Origin: Nitrospirota bacterium
GTDB lineage: Bacteria; Nitrospirota; Thermodesulfovibrionia; Thermodesulfovibrionales; Magnetobacteriaceae
Length of the DNA: 64,000 nucleotides
Direction of reading: 5' to 3'
NCBI GenBank assembly: GCA_015233895.1
Contig: JADFXG010000009.1
Span: 60,991 to 124,990, forward strand
The notes beneath the pieces were generated by a model. It was given only the letters and a program-made list of their open reading frames with translations, searched no databases and was not told the origin of the DNA. The translations under genes were made by a program, and so were the position numbers. How positions within the stretch are numbered: the stretch's first letter is position 1; each line of letters begins with the position of its first letter. Shown in pieces: positions 7,425 through 16,189 of this stretch.

Positions 7425-9437
7425 TTATGAGACAGTATAACTGAAATACTTATACTCGTAAGTGTTCCAACTTGAATCATATACTATTTCAAAATAATAA
7501 TATGTACCAGTTTGTACACCATAGGGAATATATATATTTAGATTAGTTCCGGAGACTGTTTGTCCCGATGATATTGTCTGGCCGTTAGTTTGAGAAAGCC
7601 AGTCGCCTGATGGTGTATATATATAAGCATACATGTAATAGGTGGAACTTGTGGTGTTAACAATGGATGAGGAAAATGGCCCCAGATTACTGCCTCTTGC
7701 TATCGCAGTAGTAGTAGGCGCTGTAAGTGTATGAGTGAGCGACCCTGACGATGATGCCGAAATAGCAAAATGTCCCCACCAAGTTGCCCATGTATTGGTA
7801 TTAGTGCCGCCGGGAGCATACTCCTGAATAGTCCAGAAGGACTCATCTGTGGGGTCAATCACTGTGGCACTGTAATCTCCCCATCGGCTTGTAGTAGAGC
7901 CGCAGAAAGAACAGATATAAGCTCCGGCACCCGCTTTAAGCGTTGCTACACTTTGCATAGTGCCGGCAGCAGCAGTGGAATTTCTGGCAGTGTAGTAGGC
8001 ACTGCCATACGTGGAACTTGAGGAGCCGCTAAAACCCAGTGCAACATTGTTGCTTGAGTCCACCGCAATGGATGGATAAAAGTACGAAAGTGTGGTGTCA
8101 TTAACCCTTCCCTCTGAAACGGTAGTGCCTATTGAGGAGGAGTTAGAAGATGCCCTTGATGGGTCTATCTGATACCATGCTGCCTCGGTTTTCGTGTTAT
8201 CAGAGCTCCCCACTGTGTGAGATGCCCATATATAGCCATTACGGCACACTGAACTTAAAATACGCGTATCCCCTGTGTCGAGCTTGTAAGTGGTGCCAGG
8301 CTGTGAGGCAGAAGGCATGTCTAATATTGGGTAGCTGTTTTGTACTTGTATATATCCTTTATCGCTCCAGACAGAGCTACTGCCAGAAAAACTTAGATTA
8401 TAGACTTTAAAATATCTTGTTACACCGCTTGAAGCATCCCCGGTTGCACTTGCTGAAGCTGGCGCATCGGTGGCAGCTATAACTGAAATGGAGTTTCCTG
8501 AGCCATAATAGCCCTCCTCAAGAAAGTAATGCGACTGAGAGGTGCCAAAGACATGGCACGGTTGTAGTCCAAAGTATGTGCCAGAAGGGTTTACAAGCTC
8601 AGTCCATGTCAGAGATGAGTGTGAGGATGTAAGCTGGCTCTGGGCTATGGCAATGATCTTTACATATTGATAATTATCAGAGTTGTCAAACATATTTAGC
8701 GTTACGTAAATGTAGTTTTGGTCAAACCCAAGTTGCGGATAATCTCCCCAGTTATTGGTCGAGGTAGTGCCGTTATTTAAAGACACATTTATTGACCACA
8801 TGTACCATGTCCCGGTGGGGTCACTCGTTGCCGAAACTCCGACAAGAAGATAGGCGTTAGGTCCCGACTCACCACTTACAGAGCTGACTATAAATCTGCT
8901 GTTAAACTGATCATAGATAACTTTAACGTCGTAGGGGGATGAGGCAGCAGAGCCCAAAGATGACCAAAAAGATGCCAGTGTAACCTGTCTGTAAAGGGCT
9001 CCTGTGGATTTTGTATAAATTGCAACCCCGCCATTTGTCATATTAACCAAATAATTAGGGCCGGCAGCCCCCATGGTATCTGGTGGGGCTACGTTACTGG
9101 AGCTCATGCCAGTAAAACTACTGGTAAGGGCAGGGGCATCAGTGTCAGGAGCAAATGTTGTTCCTCCGCTTTTAGACGATGCCGGGCTGTCTTTTTTTAT
9201 ATAATGAATGTAAGGGGCCAATCTTCGCTGTATAACTCTGTGTTGAGTAGTATCCGACATAGGTTGTTTATCCCTGTTTTCCATCTCTGAGAACGTCGTC
9301 TTTGAAAATGGCACTTCTTGTTTTACTTCTACACCTGTGCCTGTACTGTTACTGTCCTCAGATGCCATAGCTAAAGTTATCTGCTGAAGTAACATGATAA
9401 TCAAAACTACTGCGACTATGCTGAATTGTTTTTTCAT
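7425..9437 (-). CDS. Large secreted protein, unknown function
   Basis: A 670-residue exported protein. The N-terminus has a Lys-rich start, a hydrophobic core and a signal-peptidase-like site near AMASED. The mature part is rich in Ser, Thr, Gly, Tyr and Asn, typical of beta-rich extracellular proteins. Its body (residues about 110-540) contains repeated DxxxxRF and W-G-D-Y segments suggestive of a beta-propeller or jelly-roll, followed by a ~100-residue C-terminal beta domain with many tyrosines. No catalytic motif was recognised. The ATG at 9437 follows GGGGGAG; an ATG 12 bases upstream overlaps that site and is less likely. A TATAAT-like element (complement of 9464-9469) lies upstream. Confidence 0.75.
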   Translation of the reverse strand: MKKQFSIVAVVLIIMLLQQITLAMASEDSNSTGTGVEVKQEVPFSKTTFSEMENRDKQPMSDTTQHRVIQRRLAPYIHYIKKDSPASSKSGGTTFAPDTDAPALTSSFTGMSSSNVAPPDTMGAAGPNYLVNMTNGGVAIYTKSTGALYRQVTLASFWSSLGSAASSPYDVKVIYDQFNSRFIVSSVSGESGPNAYLLVGVSATSDPTGTWYMWSINVSLNNGTTSTNNWGDYPQLGFDQNYIYVTLNMFDNSDNYQYVKIIAIAQSQLTSSHSSLTWTELVNPSGTYFGLQPCHVFGTSQSHYFLEEGYYGSGNSISVIAATDAPASASATGDASSGVTRYFKVYNLSFSGSSSVWSDKGYIQVQNSYPILDMPSASQPGTTYKLDTGDTRILSSVCRNGYIWASHTVGSSDNTKTEAAWYQIDPSRASSNSSSIGTTVSEGRVNDTTLSYFYPSIAVDSSNNVALGFSGSSSSTYGSAYYTARNSTAAAGTMQSVATLKAGAGAYICSFCGSTTSRWGDYSATVIDPTDESFWTIQEYAPGGTNTNTWATWWGHFAISASSSGSLTHTLTAPTTTAIARGSNLGPFSSSIVNTTSSTYYMYAYIYTPSGDWLSQTNGQTISSGQTVSGTNLNIYIPYGVQTGTYYYFEIVYDSSWNTYEYKYFSYTVS

Positions 9438-9539
9438 TTGCTCCCCCATTTATATTTTGATAAATTATAACACTATATAATATGCTACCATTGCAGGGTA
9501 TTTTAAATCAAACAAAATTGGAGTACTATCAGAAACGGG

Positions 9540-10799
9540 TTATAAGGTGGTTTTACCTAAGATTTTAATAAATTCCTTCAACACGTCCGGATCGTAATCA
9601 ACACTGAGTGAGCGCAGATGAGACAGGGCTTCAAAAGCTGACATTCCTTTATACCCTGGCCGCGACGTTGTCAGGATATCGTAGAGATCAACCAGTGCTG
9701 CTATTTTTCCTGATGTGTGCATTTTTGAGCCACTGAGTCCATTTGGATAGCCTGTTCCTGAGATCTTTTCGTGATGCTCTAAAAGCGGATGCGATGTCGC
9801 CTCAGAAATCCCTTTATAGAGCTTTAGTATGTTATAACCCTCAGCTACGTGTTCTTTGAAAATATCCATCTCAAATCTGGATAATTTGCCGACTGGTTTA
9901 GCCATAATCTCTGGCGGGATTGTGGTTTTTCCTATGTCATGAAGCAGGCAGCCCATTCCAATAGCAAATAATTCACCGTCGTTAGTCACTCCTGAGGATA
10001 CGGCAGTAGCCACACTAAGTACGCTTAAGTTGACCGAGTGAGAGTACGTATAGAAGTCTTTTTTGTTTATAGTGAGCAGATTTGTTATAAGGCCTTTGCT
10101 CTCTAATATGGCATTAATAATGCCCTCAGTTACTTCTTTACTTTGTTGTACATTTTCATCGCTGTGAGGATTATCAAAAAGCTCCTTTATGCACATCCTC
10201 GCATTTTCCTTTACCAGCATGTGCTTAGTCTCCTGAGAGCCTCCAACCGCCTTGGCCGCATCTTTGATATAAGCCTTGTATCTGGGGATGTCCTCAGGTT
10301 TTATCATCAACTCACAGTAGTTAACAAACGCTGTTTCATTTACCTGAATATCTTTACCCTTGTACTCTATAAGTGAATCTATATTCATATGGGATTTACC
10401 GTATAGTGTGAAATCAACAAAACTTCCTGAAATTATACTTGAGCGGTCAATTTGGAAGAGTGCTTCTTTCTTTTTTATATACTCCTCAAGTGTTGGTTGT
10501 GGCCGAGGCCCAGGTTTCTGAGTAGCAGACTCTTTAGCGGATTTTTGGGGAGACTGGCTTACATCGTTTTCAAGCGCTGTAGTTTTACTTATTAAAGTTT
10601 CCTCGGCGCTTAAGACGTCAAGCCCTCTGTCCGTGTCTATGAAAACAAAGGCGATATCAGCATCTTTTATTTTCTTTATCTGATCGTTGCCGGTTATTTC
10701 AAAGCGGGTCTTTACAAAAGGACTCTTATACCACGTAGCATCAAGCCCGTCAAGGAACATTCCAGGCCTCAAATCATCTACAGATATGCGTTTTTTCAT
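9540..10799 (-). CDS. HD-GYP domain cyclic-di-GMP phosphodiesterase
   Basis: A 419-residue protein with an N-terminal DUF3391 domain (opening VDDLRPGMFLDGLDATW) and a C-terminal HD-GYP domain. The HD-GYP motifs are complete: LLHDIGKTTIP, an HVAEGYNIL histidine, LLEHHEKISGTGYPNGL and a late VDLYDILTT. HD-GYP enzymes hydrolyse cyclic-di-GMP to GMP or pGpG and govern motility, biofilm and virulence. There is no membrane segment, so it acts in the cytoplasm. The gene is divergent from the ABC-exporter operon at 10983, with about 180 bases between, and stands alone on its strand. Confidence 0.92.
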   Translation of the reverse strand: MKKRISVDDLRPGMFLDGLDATWYKSPFVKTRFEITGNDQIKKIKDADIAFVFIDTDRGLDVLSAEETLISKTTALENDVSQSPQKSAKESATQKPGPRPQPTLEEYIKKKEALFQIDRSSIISGSFVDFTLYGKSHMNIDSLIEYKGKDIQVNETAFVNYCELMIKPEDIPRYKAYIKDAAKAVGGSQETKHMLVKENARMCIKELFDNPHSDENVQQSKEVTEGIINAILESKGLITNLLTINKKDFYTYSHSVNLSVLSVATAVSSGVTNDGELFAIGMGCLLHDIGKTTIPPEIMAKPVGKLSRFEMDIFKEHVAEGYNILKLYKGISEATSHPLLEHHEKISGTGYPNGLSGSKMHTSGKIAALVDLYDILTTSRPGYKGMSAFEALSHLRSLSVDYDPDVLKEFIKILGKTTL

Positions 10800-10982
10800 G
10801 CACCATCCCTTCCACTAAAACCTAAAATAAATAGAGCTACAACACCCACGCGACATACTAACATATTTTGCGGATAAAATCAAACTGTCTTGAAAAAAAA
10901 TGTGATGGTGTGGTTAACTACAAGTTGAAGTGTAAAAAACACCAGAATGTGCGTTACAATATCAGTAATCGCAGGGAAAATT

Positions 10983-11750
10983 ATGAGACTACGGAAATAC
11001 AGGGATTTGTTGCTTATTTTTGTCTGGAGGGAGTTCACAGTCAGATATCGTCAATCCTCGATAGGCATATTGTGGGCATTAGTACAACCCTTAAGCATGA
11101 TGCTATTGTTTTTATTCATTTTTTCCTACGTACTAAAGGTACAAAATTCATCTTACCCTCAGATGTTGTTTTTTTATGCCGGACTTTTACCGTGGCTCTT
11201 TTTTTCATCAGCATTAAACTATTCCATCCCAAGTTTGACAACACAGTACCAGTTGATAACTAAAATATACTTTCCTCGTGAAATTCTGCCCATCTCCGGT
11301 ATTGCTGTTGCTTTTATTGACTACTTGATAGCATTGGCACTATTTGTTGTGTTTTTGGTTATATATCAGATAAAAGTGTCATGGCTGGCTCTTTGGATGA
11401 TTCCCCTTACCGCTATGTTAGTGTTATTTACAGCATCGGTATCAATTTTCCTTGCCGGTCTGAATGTTTACTACAGGGATGTTAAACTTGCCACTACTTT
11501 TTTGTTGCAACTGTGGTTTTTTGCCTCTCCCGTTATGTATTCCATTGATAAACTTGATATGAAAATAAAAGTCCTGCTGTTTCTTAACCCGCTGACATTT
11601 ATAATAGAAAATATGCGCCGATGCGTGCTTGAAGACAGAGACATCGTTTATTGGCAGTTTTTTTTGGTGGGCGGCATTGTGGTACTGTCTTACAAGTTAG
11701 CTTACAGGTATTTTATTAAAATAGAACGCGCCTTTGCTGATGTCATCTGA
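10983..11750 (+). CDS. ABC-2 type polysaccharide export permease (Wzm/KpsM/TagG family)
   Basis: A 255-residue membrane protein with six predicted transmembrane segments of the ABC-2 type. The start (LLLIFVWREFTVRYRQSSIG) and the late NPLTFIIENMRR segment are characteristic of permeases that export O-antigen, capsule or teichoic-acid chains. The ATG at 10983 gives the family's usual amphipathic N-terminal helix; an upstream ATG at 10947 would add 12 untypical residues. It overlaps the ATPase gene by 11 bases. With the TMTC-like gene that follows, this forms a three-gene surface-glycan unit. Confidence 0.9.
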   Translation: MRLRKYRDLLLIFVWREFTVRYRQSSIGILWALVQPLSMMLLFLFIFSYVLKVQNSSYPQMLFFYAGLLPWLFFSSALNYSIPSLTTQYQLITKIYFPREILPISGIAVAFIDYLIALALFVVFLVIYQIKVSWLALWMIPLTAMLVLFTASVSIFLAGLNVYYRDVKLATTFLLQLWFFASPVMYSIDKLDMKIKVLLFLNPLTFIIENMRRCVLEDRDIVYWQFFLVGGIVVLSYKLAYRYFIKIERAFADVI

Positions 11751-12483
11751 TTCACTAATAGAGTTAAAGGGTGTGTGGAAAAAATACAACTACAGAGAGA
11801 CTTTTCACCGCTCCATAAGAGAGGATATTTTCAACATATTTAAACGTACACGCCGTGAAGATCTGAAGGACGGCGAGTTCTGGGCACTTTCAGATGTTAA
11901 CCTGAGGCTGTCCGGGGGTGAGTGCATAGGGTTCTATGGCCCAAATGGAGCAGGTAAATCCACAATATTAAAACTCATCGCCTCTGTAACCTATCCAACC
12001 ATTGGTGAGGTTATAATAAGGGGTGTGGTGGCGCCTCTGATAGAGCTTGGTGCAGGGTTTCATCTTGATCTGACAGGCAGAGAGAATATCTACATAAACG
12101 GCGCCATTATTGGTATGACCATACGGGAAATCAGAGAAAATATTGACAGTATAATCGAGTTTTCCGAACTATCCGACTTCATAGACATGCCCATCAAGAA
12201 GTACTCATCGGGAATGCACCTGAGGCTGGGCTTTTCGATAGCTGTTCACAGCTCTGCGGAAATATTTCTCTTTGACGAGATACTGACTGTAGGGGATGAG
12301 TATTTTCAACTTAAGTGCTTAGAAAGAGCAAAATGGCTTAAAAATAACGGAAGGGGTATTATTATAGTTTCACACGACAAGAAGTTGTTAAACGAGATGT
12401 CTGGCACCATCTACCACATAAACAAGGGTATCGTTTCTACAGAGGATGTAAAGGCAAGCGGCGATGCCGCTCGTAATATATGA
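11740..12483 (+). CDS. Polysaccharide ABC exporter ATPase (Wzt/KpsT/TagH family)
   Basis: The nucleotide-binding partner of the preceding permease. All motifs are visible: Walker A GPNGAGKST, a Q-loop-equivalent region with IELGAGFHLDLTGREN, signature YSSGMHLRLGF, Walker B FLFDEILTVGD and H-loop VSHD. The ELGAGFH and TGREN segments mark the polysaccharide subfamily. At 247 residues it lacks the C-terminal carbohydrate-binding domain found in Wzt proteins that recognise a modified chain end, so it resembles KpsT/TagH. The ATG at 11740 overlaps the permease stop; its own stop overlaps the next ATG as ATGA. Confidence 0.92.
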   Translation: MSSDSLIELKGVWKKYNYRETFHRSIREDIFNIFKRTRREDLKDGEFWALSDVNLRLSGGECIGFYGPNGAGKSTILKLIASVTYPTIGEVIIRGVVAPLIELGAGFHLDLTGRENIYINGAIIGMTIREIRENIDSIIEFSELSDFIDMPIKKYSSGMHLRLGFSIAVHSSAEIFLFDEILTVGDEYFQLKCLERAKWLKNNGRGIIIVSHDKKLLNEMSGTIYHINKGIVSTEDVKASGDAARNI

Positions 12484-14300
12484 AAGACGAAAACGCTGAT
12501 AGGAAAGAAGATTACCGGAGGCACGCTCTTTATGCAGGGATTATATTTGCAGTCTCTGTTATCATCTACATTCCAACCTTTAAAAGCGGCCTGATATGGG
12601 ATGACGAGGAGATAATTAAAGGGGCCATACTCGTTAACAAGAAAAACCCTTATGATATATTTATAAACACTGGTTTATACTGCAGGCCGATGACCATACT
12701 TTCCCTGTCACTGGATTATACCCTGTGGCATATTAATGCCATTGGATATCATGTGCACAACGTTATAATTCATGCGTTAAACTCGGTGCTTCTATATATT
12801 GGTACATTTAATGCTTTAAAAAACCGGAGCGGTTTTAACGGTAATTATCTGGGAATTTCTTTTTTCAGTGCCCTTCTCTTTGCGCTACATCCTATACACA
12901 CCGAGTCGGTTGCCTGGATTTCAGATAGGACAGATTTACTTGCCACTTTTTTCTTTTTATTTGCTTTTATTGCATTGTTGGTTTATTTGCACGAAAAAAA
13001 ACGAGAGGGACTATTTCTTATCTCTGTGTTTTTTCTGTTTGCAATTCTTTCTAAGGAAAATGCCATTGTTTTTATAGTAATAGCCTTAGCGTACATGTTT
13101 GTTATCAGGGCCGGTAAAAAAAGTTTCATTATGGTCTGTGCCTCTGTTGCCATATCGTTAACTTTTTATATGTGTTTGAGAGGGTTTGGCTGGCTTATGG
13201 AGTTATTTAAAGCACCGGGCACATCAGGAGCTTTTCTAAGCAAAAATGCCTCTTCTTACTCAGCCGTTAAAAATATCATAAGCGCTGCCAGCTATTACTA
13301 TGAAAAGCTGCTGTGTCCGTGGAATTTAAACATAATTCCGGAGCTGCCATCAGGCACAGGCTACTATGTGCTGTTTATGATACCGGTAATTTTGTTAGTA
13401 TTTTTGGCAGTAAAACGAAACGGAGTGGGTGCCTCACCCAGATTTTTTGCAGGCTTTTGGCTTTTGTGGATTATGATTACATTATTACCCTCCCTAACTA
13501 TAGCCGTTTCTCAGATAGCTGCCCCTATTGGTGAACGTTATCTATATCTTCCCTCAGCGGGTTTCTGTGTTTTGCTTGTTATGGTTTTATATCCTGCCCA
13601 TAAAAACTCTGCCGAAGGCGGCGTAAATAGAAAGTTAAGATTGTCTTTGCTTTTTGTTATTGCGTTAACCTATGCGCTTTTAACGCATGACCGCCTTCTT
13701 GACTGGCACTCTGACTTTGCCCTTTGGCAGGATGCCGCTAAGAAAAACCCGCATTCCGTTATAACCAAAACCAACTACGGCATAGCTCTGATACGGGAAC
13801 ATAATTTTGCAGAGGCTGGAAAACAATTAACAGAAGCTCTTAGCTTTAAACAGTTAAGCCGTGAAAAGAAATCAATAGTGCTTAATTCCCTTGGACTTGT
13901 TGAAATGGATAAGAAAAACTATGAAAGGGCCGAATCTCTATTTATTGACTCTTTAAAGGAAAACTCCGGCAATCTTGGCTCATATAACAACCTTGGGTAC
14001 TTGTACATGAAGACAGCCTCTCAGATATCAAATGATCCGGCACGTAAGGAACAGCTTACCCGCAGGGCAATAGAGGTGTTTAAAGAGTCACTGAAATATG
14101 CTACCGAAATCAAAGAGATAAACTTTAACCTTGGCCTTTGCTATTTGGAACTTAATGATTTCAAAAACTCCAACGCATACTTTGATGCCGTAATAGAAAA
14201 GGATCCGAATTCCGAACTGGCTCAGAAAAGCATTAATTTTAAACTATATATGGAGATGAGAAAAAGAAATATGGATAATAAGAACTCTCCACATCCTTAG
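12480..14300 (+). CDS. TMTC-like multi-pass membrane protein with TPR domain
   Basis: A 606-residue protein: about ten hydrophobic segments over residues 15-400, then a TPR region at about 415-595. The stretch HPIHTESVAWISDRTDLLA and the later APIGERYLYLPSAGF are typical of bacterial proteins related to TMTC O-mannosyltransferases (GT-C fold); an early Asp-Asp pair (WDDEE) fits the metal/donor-binding loop of GT-C enzymes. These are thought to transfer a sugar from a lipid carrier to an acceptor at the outer face of the inner membrane. It is coupled to the ABC exporter by a 4-base overlap, supporting a role in surface glycan assembly or protein glycosylation. Substrate unknown. Confidence 0.75.
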   Translation: MKDENADRKEDYRRHALYAGIIFAVSVIIYIPTFKSGLIWDDEEIIKGAILVNKKNPYDIFINTGLYCRPMTILSLSLDYTLWHINAIGYHVHNVIIHALNSVLLYIGTFNALKNRSGFNGNYLGISFFSALLFALHPIHTESVAWISDRTDLLATFFFLFAFIALLVYLHEKKREGLFLISVFFLFAILSKENAIVFIVIALAYMFVIRAGKKSFIMVCASVAISLTFYMCLRGFGWLMELFKAPGTSGAFLSKNASSYSAVKNIISAASYYYEKLLCPWNLNIIPELPSGTGYYVLFMIPVILLVFLAVKRNGVGASPRFFAGFWLLWIMITLLPSLTIAVSQIAAPIGERYLYLPSAGFCVLLVMVLYPAHKNSAEGGVNRKLRLSLLFVIALTYALLTHDRLLDWHSDFALWQDAAKKNPHSVITKTNYGIALIREHNFAEAGKQLTEALSFKQLSREKKSIVLNSLGLVEMDKKNYERAESLFIDSLKENSGNLGSYNNLGYLYMKTASQISNDPARKEQLTRRAIEVFKESLKYATEIKEINFNLGLCYLELNDFKNSNAYFDAVIEKDPNSELAQKSINFKLYMEMRKRNMDNKNSPHP

Positions 14301-14367
14301 ATAAAATTATTGCTATCATACTACCAGTATTGTACAATTATTTAAAGCATTTCTTAAAAGGAGGTGG

Positions 14368-15591
14368 ATGATGCGTATGGAAAAGGACAGAAAGATATTC
14401 GGTGTCGGGAAAAATGTTTTTTTAACTGGGCTTGTCAGCTTTTTTATGGATGTCAGCTCAGAGATGATCTACCCCCTTGTTCCGCTTTTTTTAGCAAATG
14501 TTCTCGGAGTAAACAAATCTGTTATTGGTCTTATTGAGGGTATTGCAGAATCAACGGCCAGCCTGCTAAAGGTCTTTTCCGGCTGGTTTTCCGACAGAGT
14601 CGGAAATCGCAAGTGGCTTATGGCAGCCGGATATGCCATCTCAACACTAAGCAGGCCAATTGTTGCGCTTGCTACAGGTTGGCACCATGTGATGGGGTTT
14701 CGCATCATTGACAGGTTTGGTAAGGGAATACGTACTTCTCCCCGCGATGCAATTATAGCCGAATCCTCAGACAGCTCAAATCTCGGAAGAGCATTCAGTT
14801 TCCATCGCTCGATGGATACAATGGGAGCTGTTGTTGGGCCTGCTCTGGCTTTCTTTCTCCTTGGGTTGTTGTCTAACGATTACCGCAAAGTTTTCTGGAT
14901 TTCGATGATACCCGGCGTGATAACAGTGCTCTTAATCATCTTTTTCATTACAGAAAAGAAAAAGCCAACAGCTTTAAGTGTAGAAAAACCTAAGCTGACC
15001 TTTAAACATTTTGACTGGAGGTTCAAGTATTTTACAACTATTGCTGCGCTGTTTGCCATCGGAAATTCCAGCGATGTGTTTCTGATACTAAGAGCACAGC
15101 AGGTTGGGGTTTCTACGGTTATGATCCCTGTTGTTTATCTCATATTCAATATCGTTTATTCTTTATCTGCAATTCCTGCAGGCATAGCTGCAGACAGGTT
15201 CGGCGCAAAGAGGGTTATCCTTATTGGCTTTGTGTTATTTGCCATACTTTACTACGGTTTTGCAATTGCAGAAAGCACAACTGCCATCTGGATTCTTTTC
15301 GCTTTCTACGGTCTTTTTATGGGACTTACGGAGGGGATACAGAAAGCGTTTCTTGCTACAATTATACCACAGGATTTTAAGGCTACAGCCTTTGGTGTCT
15401 ATAACACTGTTGTCGGCCTTGCTATGCTTCCGGCAAGCCTGATAGGTGGCGGGTTATGGGATCACGTCTCTCCATCTGCCACGTTCTATTTCGGAGCAAT
15501 AACGGCGGCACTGTCCTCTCTATTGTTTATTGCATTTATTTCTGCGATAAAAAAAGATGCTAAAAGGAGTGATATGTGTCAAAGAAATTAA
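14368..15591 (+). CDS. Major facilitator superfamily transporter
   Basis: A 407-residue, 12-segment MFS transporter. The loop between helices 2 and 3 reads GWFSDRVGNRKW, the family signature, and RIIDRFGKGIRTSPRDA after helix 4 is characteristic of a bacterial subgroup with many uncharacterised drug or metabolite exporters. A second AADRFGAKRV copy in the C-terminal half confirms the duplicated fold. A strong AAAGGAGGTGG precedes two adjacent ATGs; the second gives the better spacing. The gene is separate from the glycan operon (67-base gap) and its substrate cannot be predicted. Confidence 0.88.
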   Translation: MMRMEKDRKIFGVGKNVFLTGLVSFFMDVSSEMIYPLVPLFLANVLGVNKSVIGLIEGIAESTASLLKVFSGWFSDRVGNRKWLMAAGYAISTLSRPIVALATGWHHVMGFRIIDRFGKGIRTSPRDAIIAESSDSSNLGRAFSFHRSMDTMGAVVGPALAFFLLGLLSNDYRKVFWISMIPGVITVLLIIFFITEKKKPTALSVEKPKLTFKHFDWRFKYFTTIAALFAIGNSSDVFLILRAQQVGVSTVMIPVVYLIFNIVYSLSAIPAGIAADRFGAKRVILIGFVLFAILYYGFAIAESTTAIWILFAFYGLFMGLTEGIQKAFLATIIPQDFKATAFGVYNTVVGLAMLPASLIGGGLWDHVSPSATFYFGAITAALSSLLFIAFISAIKKDAKRSDMCQRN

Positions 15592-15648
15592 GATATTTCA
15601 AGTACTAAATCAATGATTAATAAAAATTTTTTATTTACAAAAGATATA

Positions 15649-15677
15649 TTGACAAATTAGTGAAATAATGTTAAACT
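15649..15677 (+). promoter_or_regulatory. Putative sigma70 promoter of rpsU
   Basis: TTGACA (15649-15654) and TAAACT (15672-15677) with a 17-base spacer, 57 bases before the rpsU start. The consensus -35 supports strong expression. Confidence 0.55.
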
Positions 15678-15733
15678 TCGCACTGTTTTATAAAAAAGAA
15701 CTTAAAAATAGAAAAAGGGGGGGGTGGATGTGA

Positions 15734-15928
15734 ATGCCCATGGTAAATGTCAAGGATAGTGATTCCTTTGAGCTTGCTCTTAAGCGGTTTAAGAAGCAGT
15801 GCGAAAAGGAAGGGATCCTGTCTGAGATAAAAAGGAGAGAACACTACGAAAAACCAAGCATCAGAAAAAAGAAAAAGATAATAGCAGCCAGGAAGAAAGC
15901 TGCTAAACGCGTGTCTGTATCACAGTAA
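15734..15928 (+). CDS. rpsU: 30S ribosomal protein S21
   Basis: A 64-residue, highly basic protein of the S21 family, a late-binding protein of the small subunit needed for efficient initiation. The central [20 protein letters not shown] is the family signature, and the tail is a Lys/Arg-rich helix. A run of G (GGGGGGG) lies ahead of the start; an in-frame second Met at codon 3 is an alternative. dnaG follows after an intergenic terminator, reproducing the rpsU-dnaG part of the macromolecular synthesis operon. Confidence 0.96.
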   Translation: MPMVNVKDSDSFELALKRFKKQCEKEGILSEIKRREHYEKPSIRKKKKIIAARKKAAKRVSVSQ

Positions 15929-16000
15929 CTGCGAATGTTTATTTTTTCGCAGGATGTTTTGATCTATATAAAGAACCGAAGAACTACTGTGTATTTTGTA

Positions 16001-16045
16001 AAAAAAGCAAGGATGATTGAGACGTTCTTGCTTTTTGTCGTTTTT
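16001..16045 (+). terminator. Intrinsic terminator between rpsU and dnaG
   Basis: AAAAAGCAAG pairs with CTTGCTTTTT around a 15-base loop, followed by a T-rich tail (GTCGTTTTT). It sits where the Escherichia coli operon also has a terminator that lowers dnaG expression relative to rpsU, so it probably acts as a partial terminator. Confidence 0.7.
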
Positions 16046-16189
16046 ATGTGCAGCTTGACTATGCGGCTGCATATGTTCTATAGTCAACTATAAGAGAAGC
16101 GGCCTGAGACAGATATACAAACCTAAGACAGCGCCGAAGTATATGTGCAAATCAGTTAATGTGCAGCTTATGAGGTAAGAAGCTAATAG

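Noticed and set aside
10868..11263. 131-codon plus-strand frame overlapping the exporter permease
   Set aside because: The overlapping frame encodes a recognisable ABC-2 permease; this one is unlike any protein I know and ends inside it.
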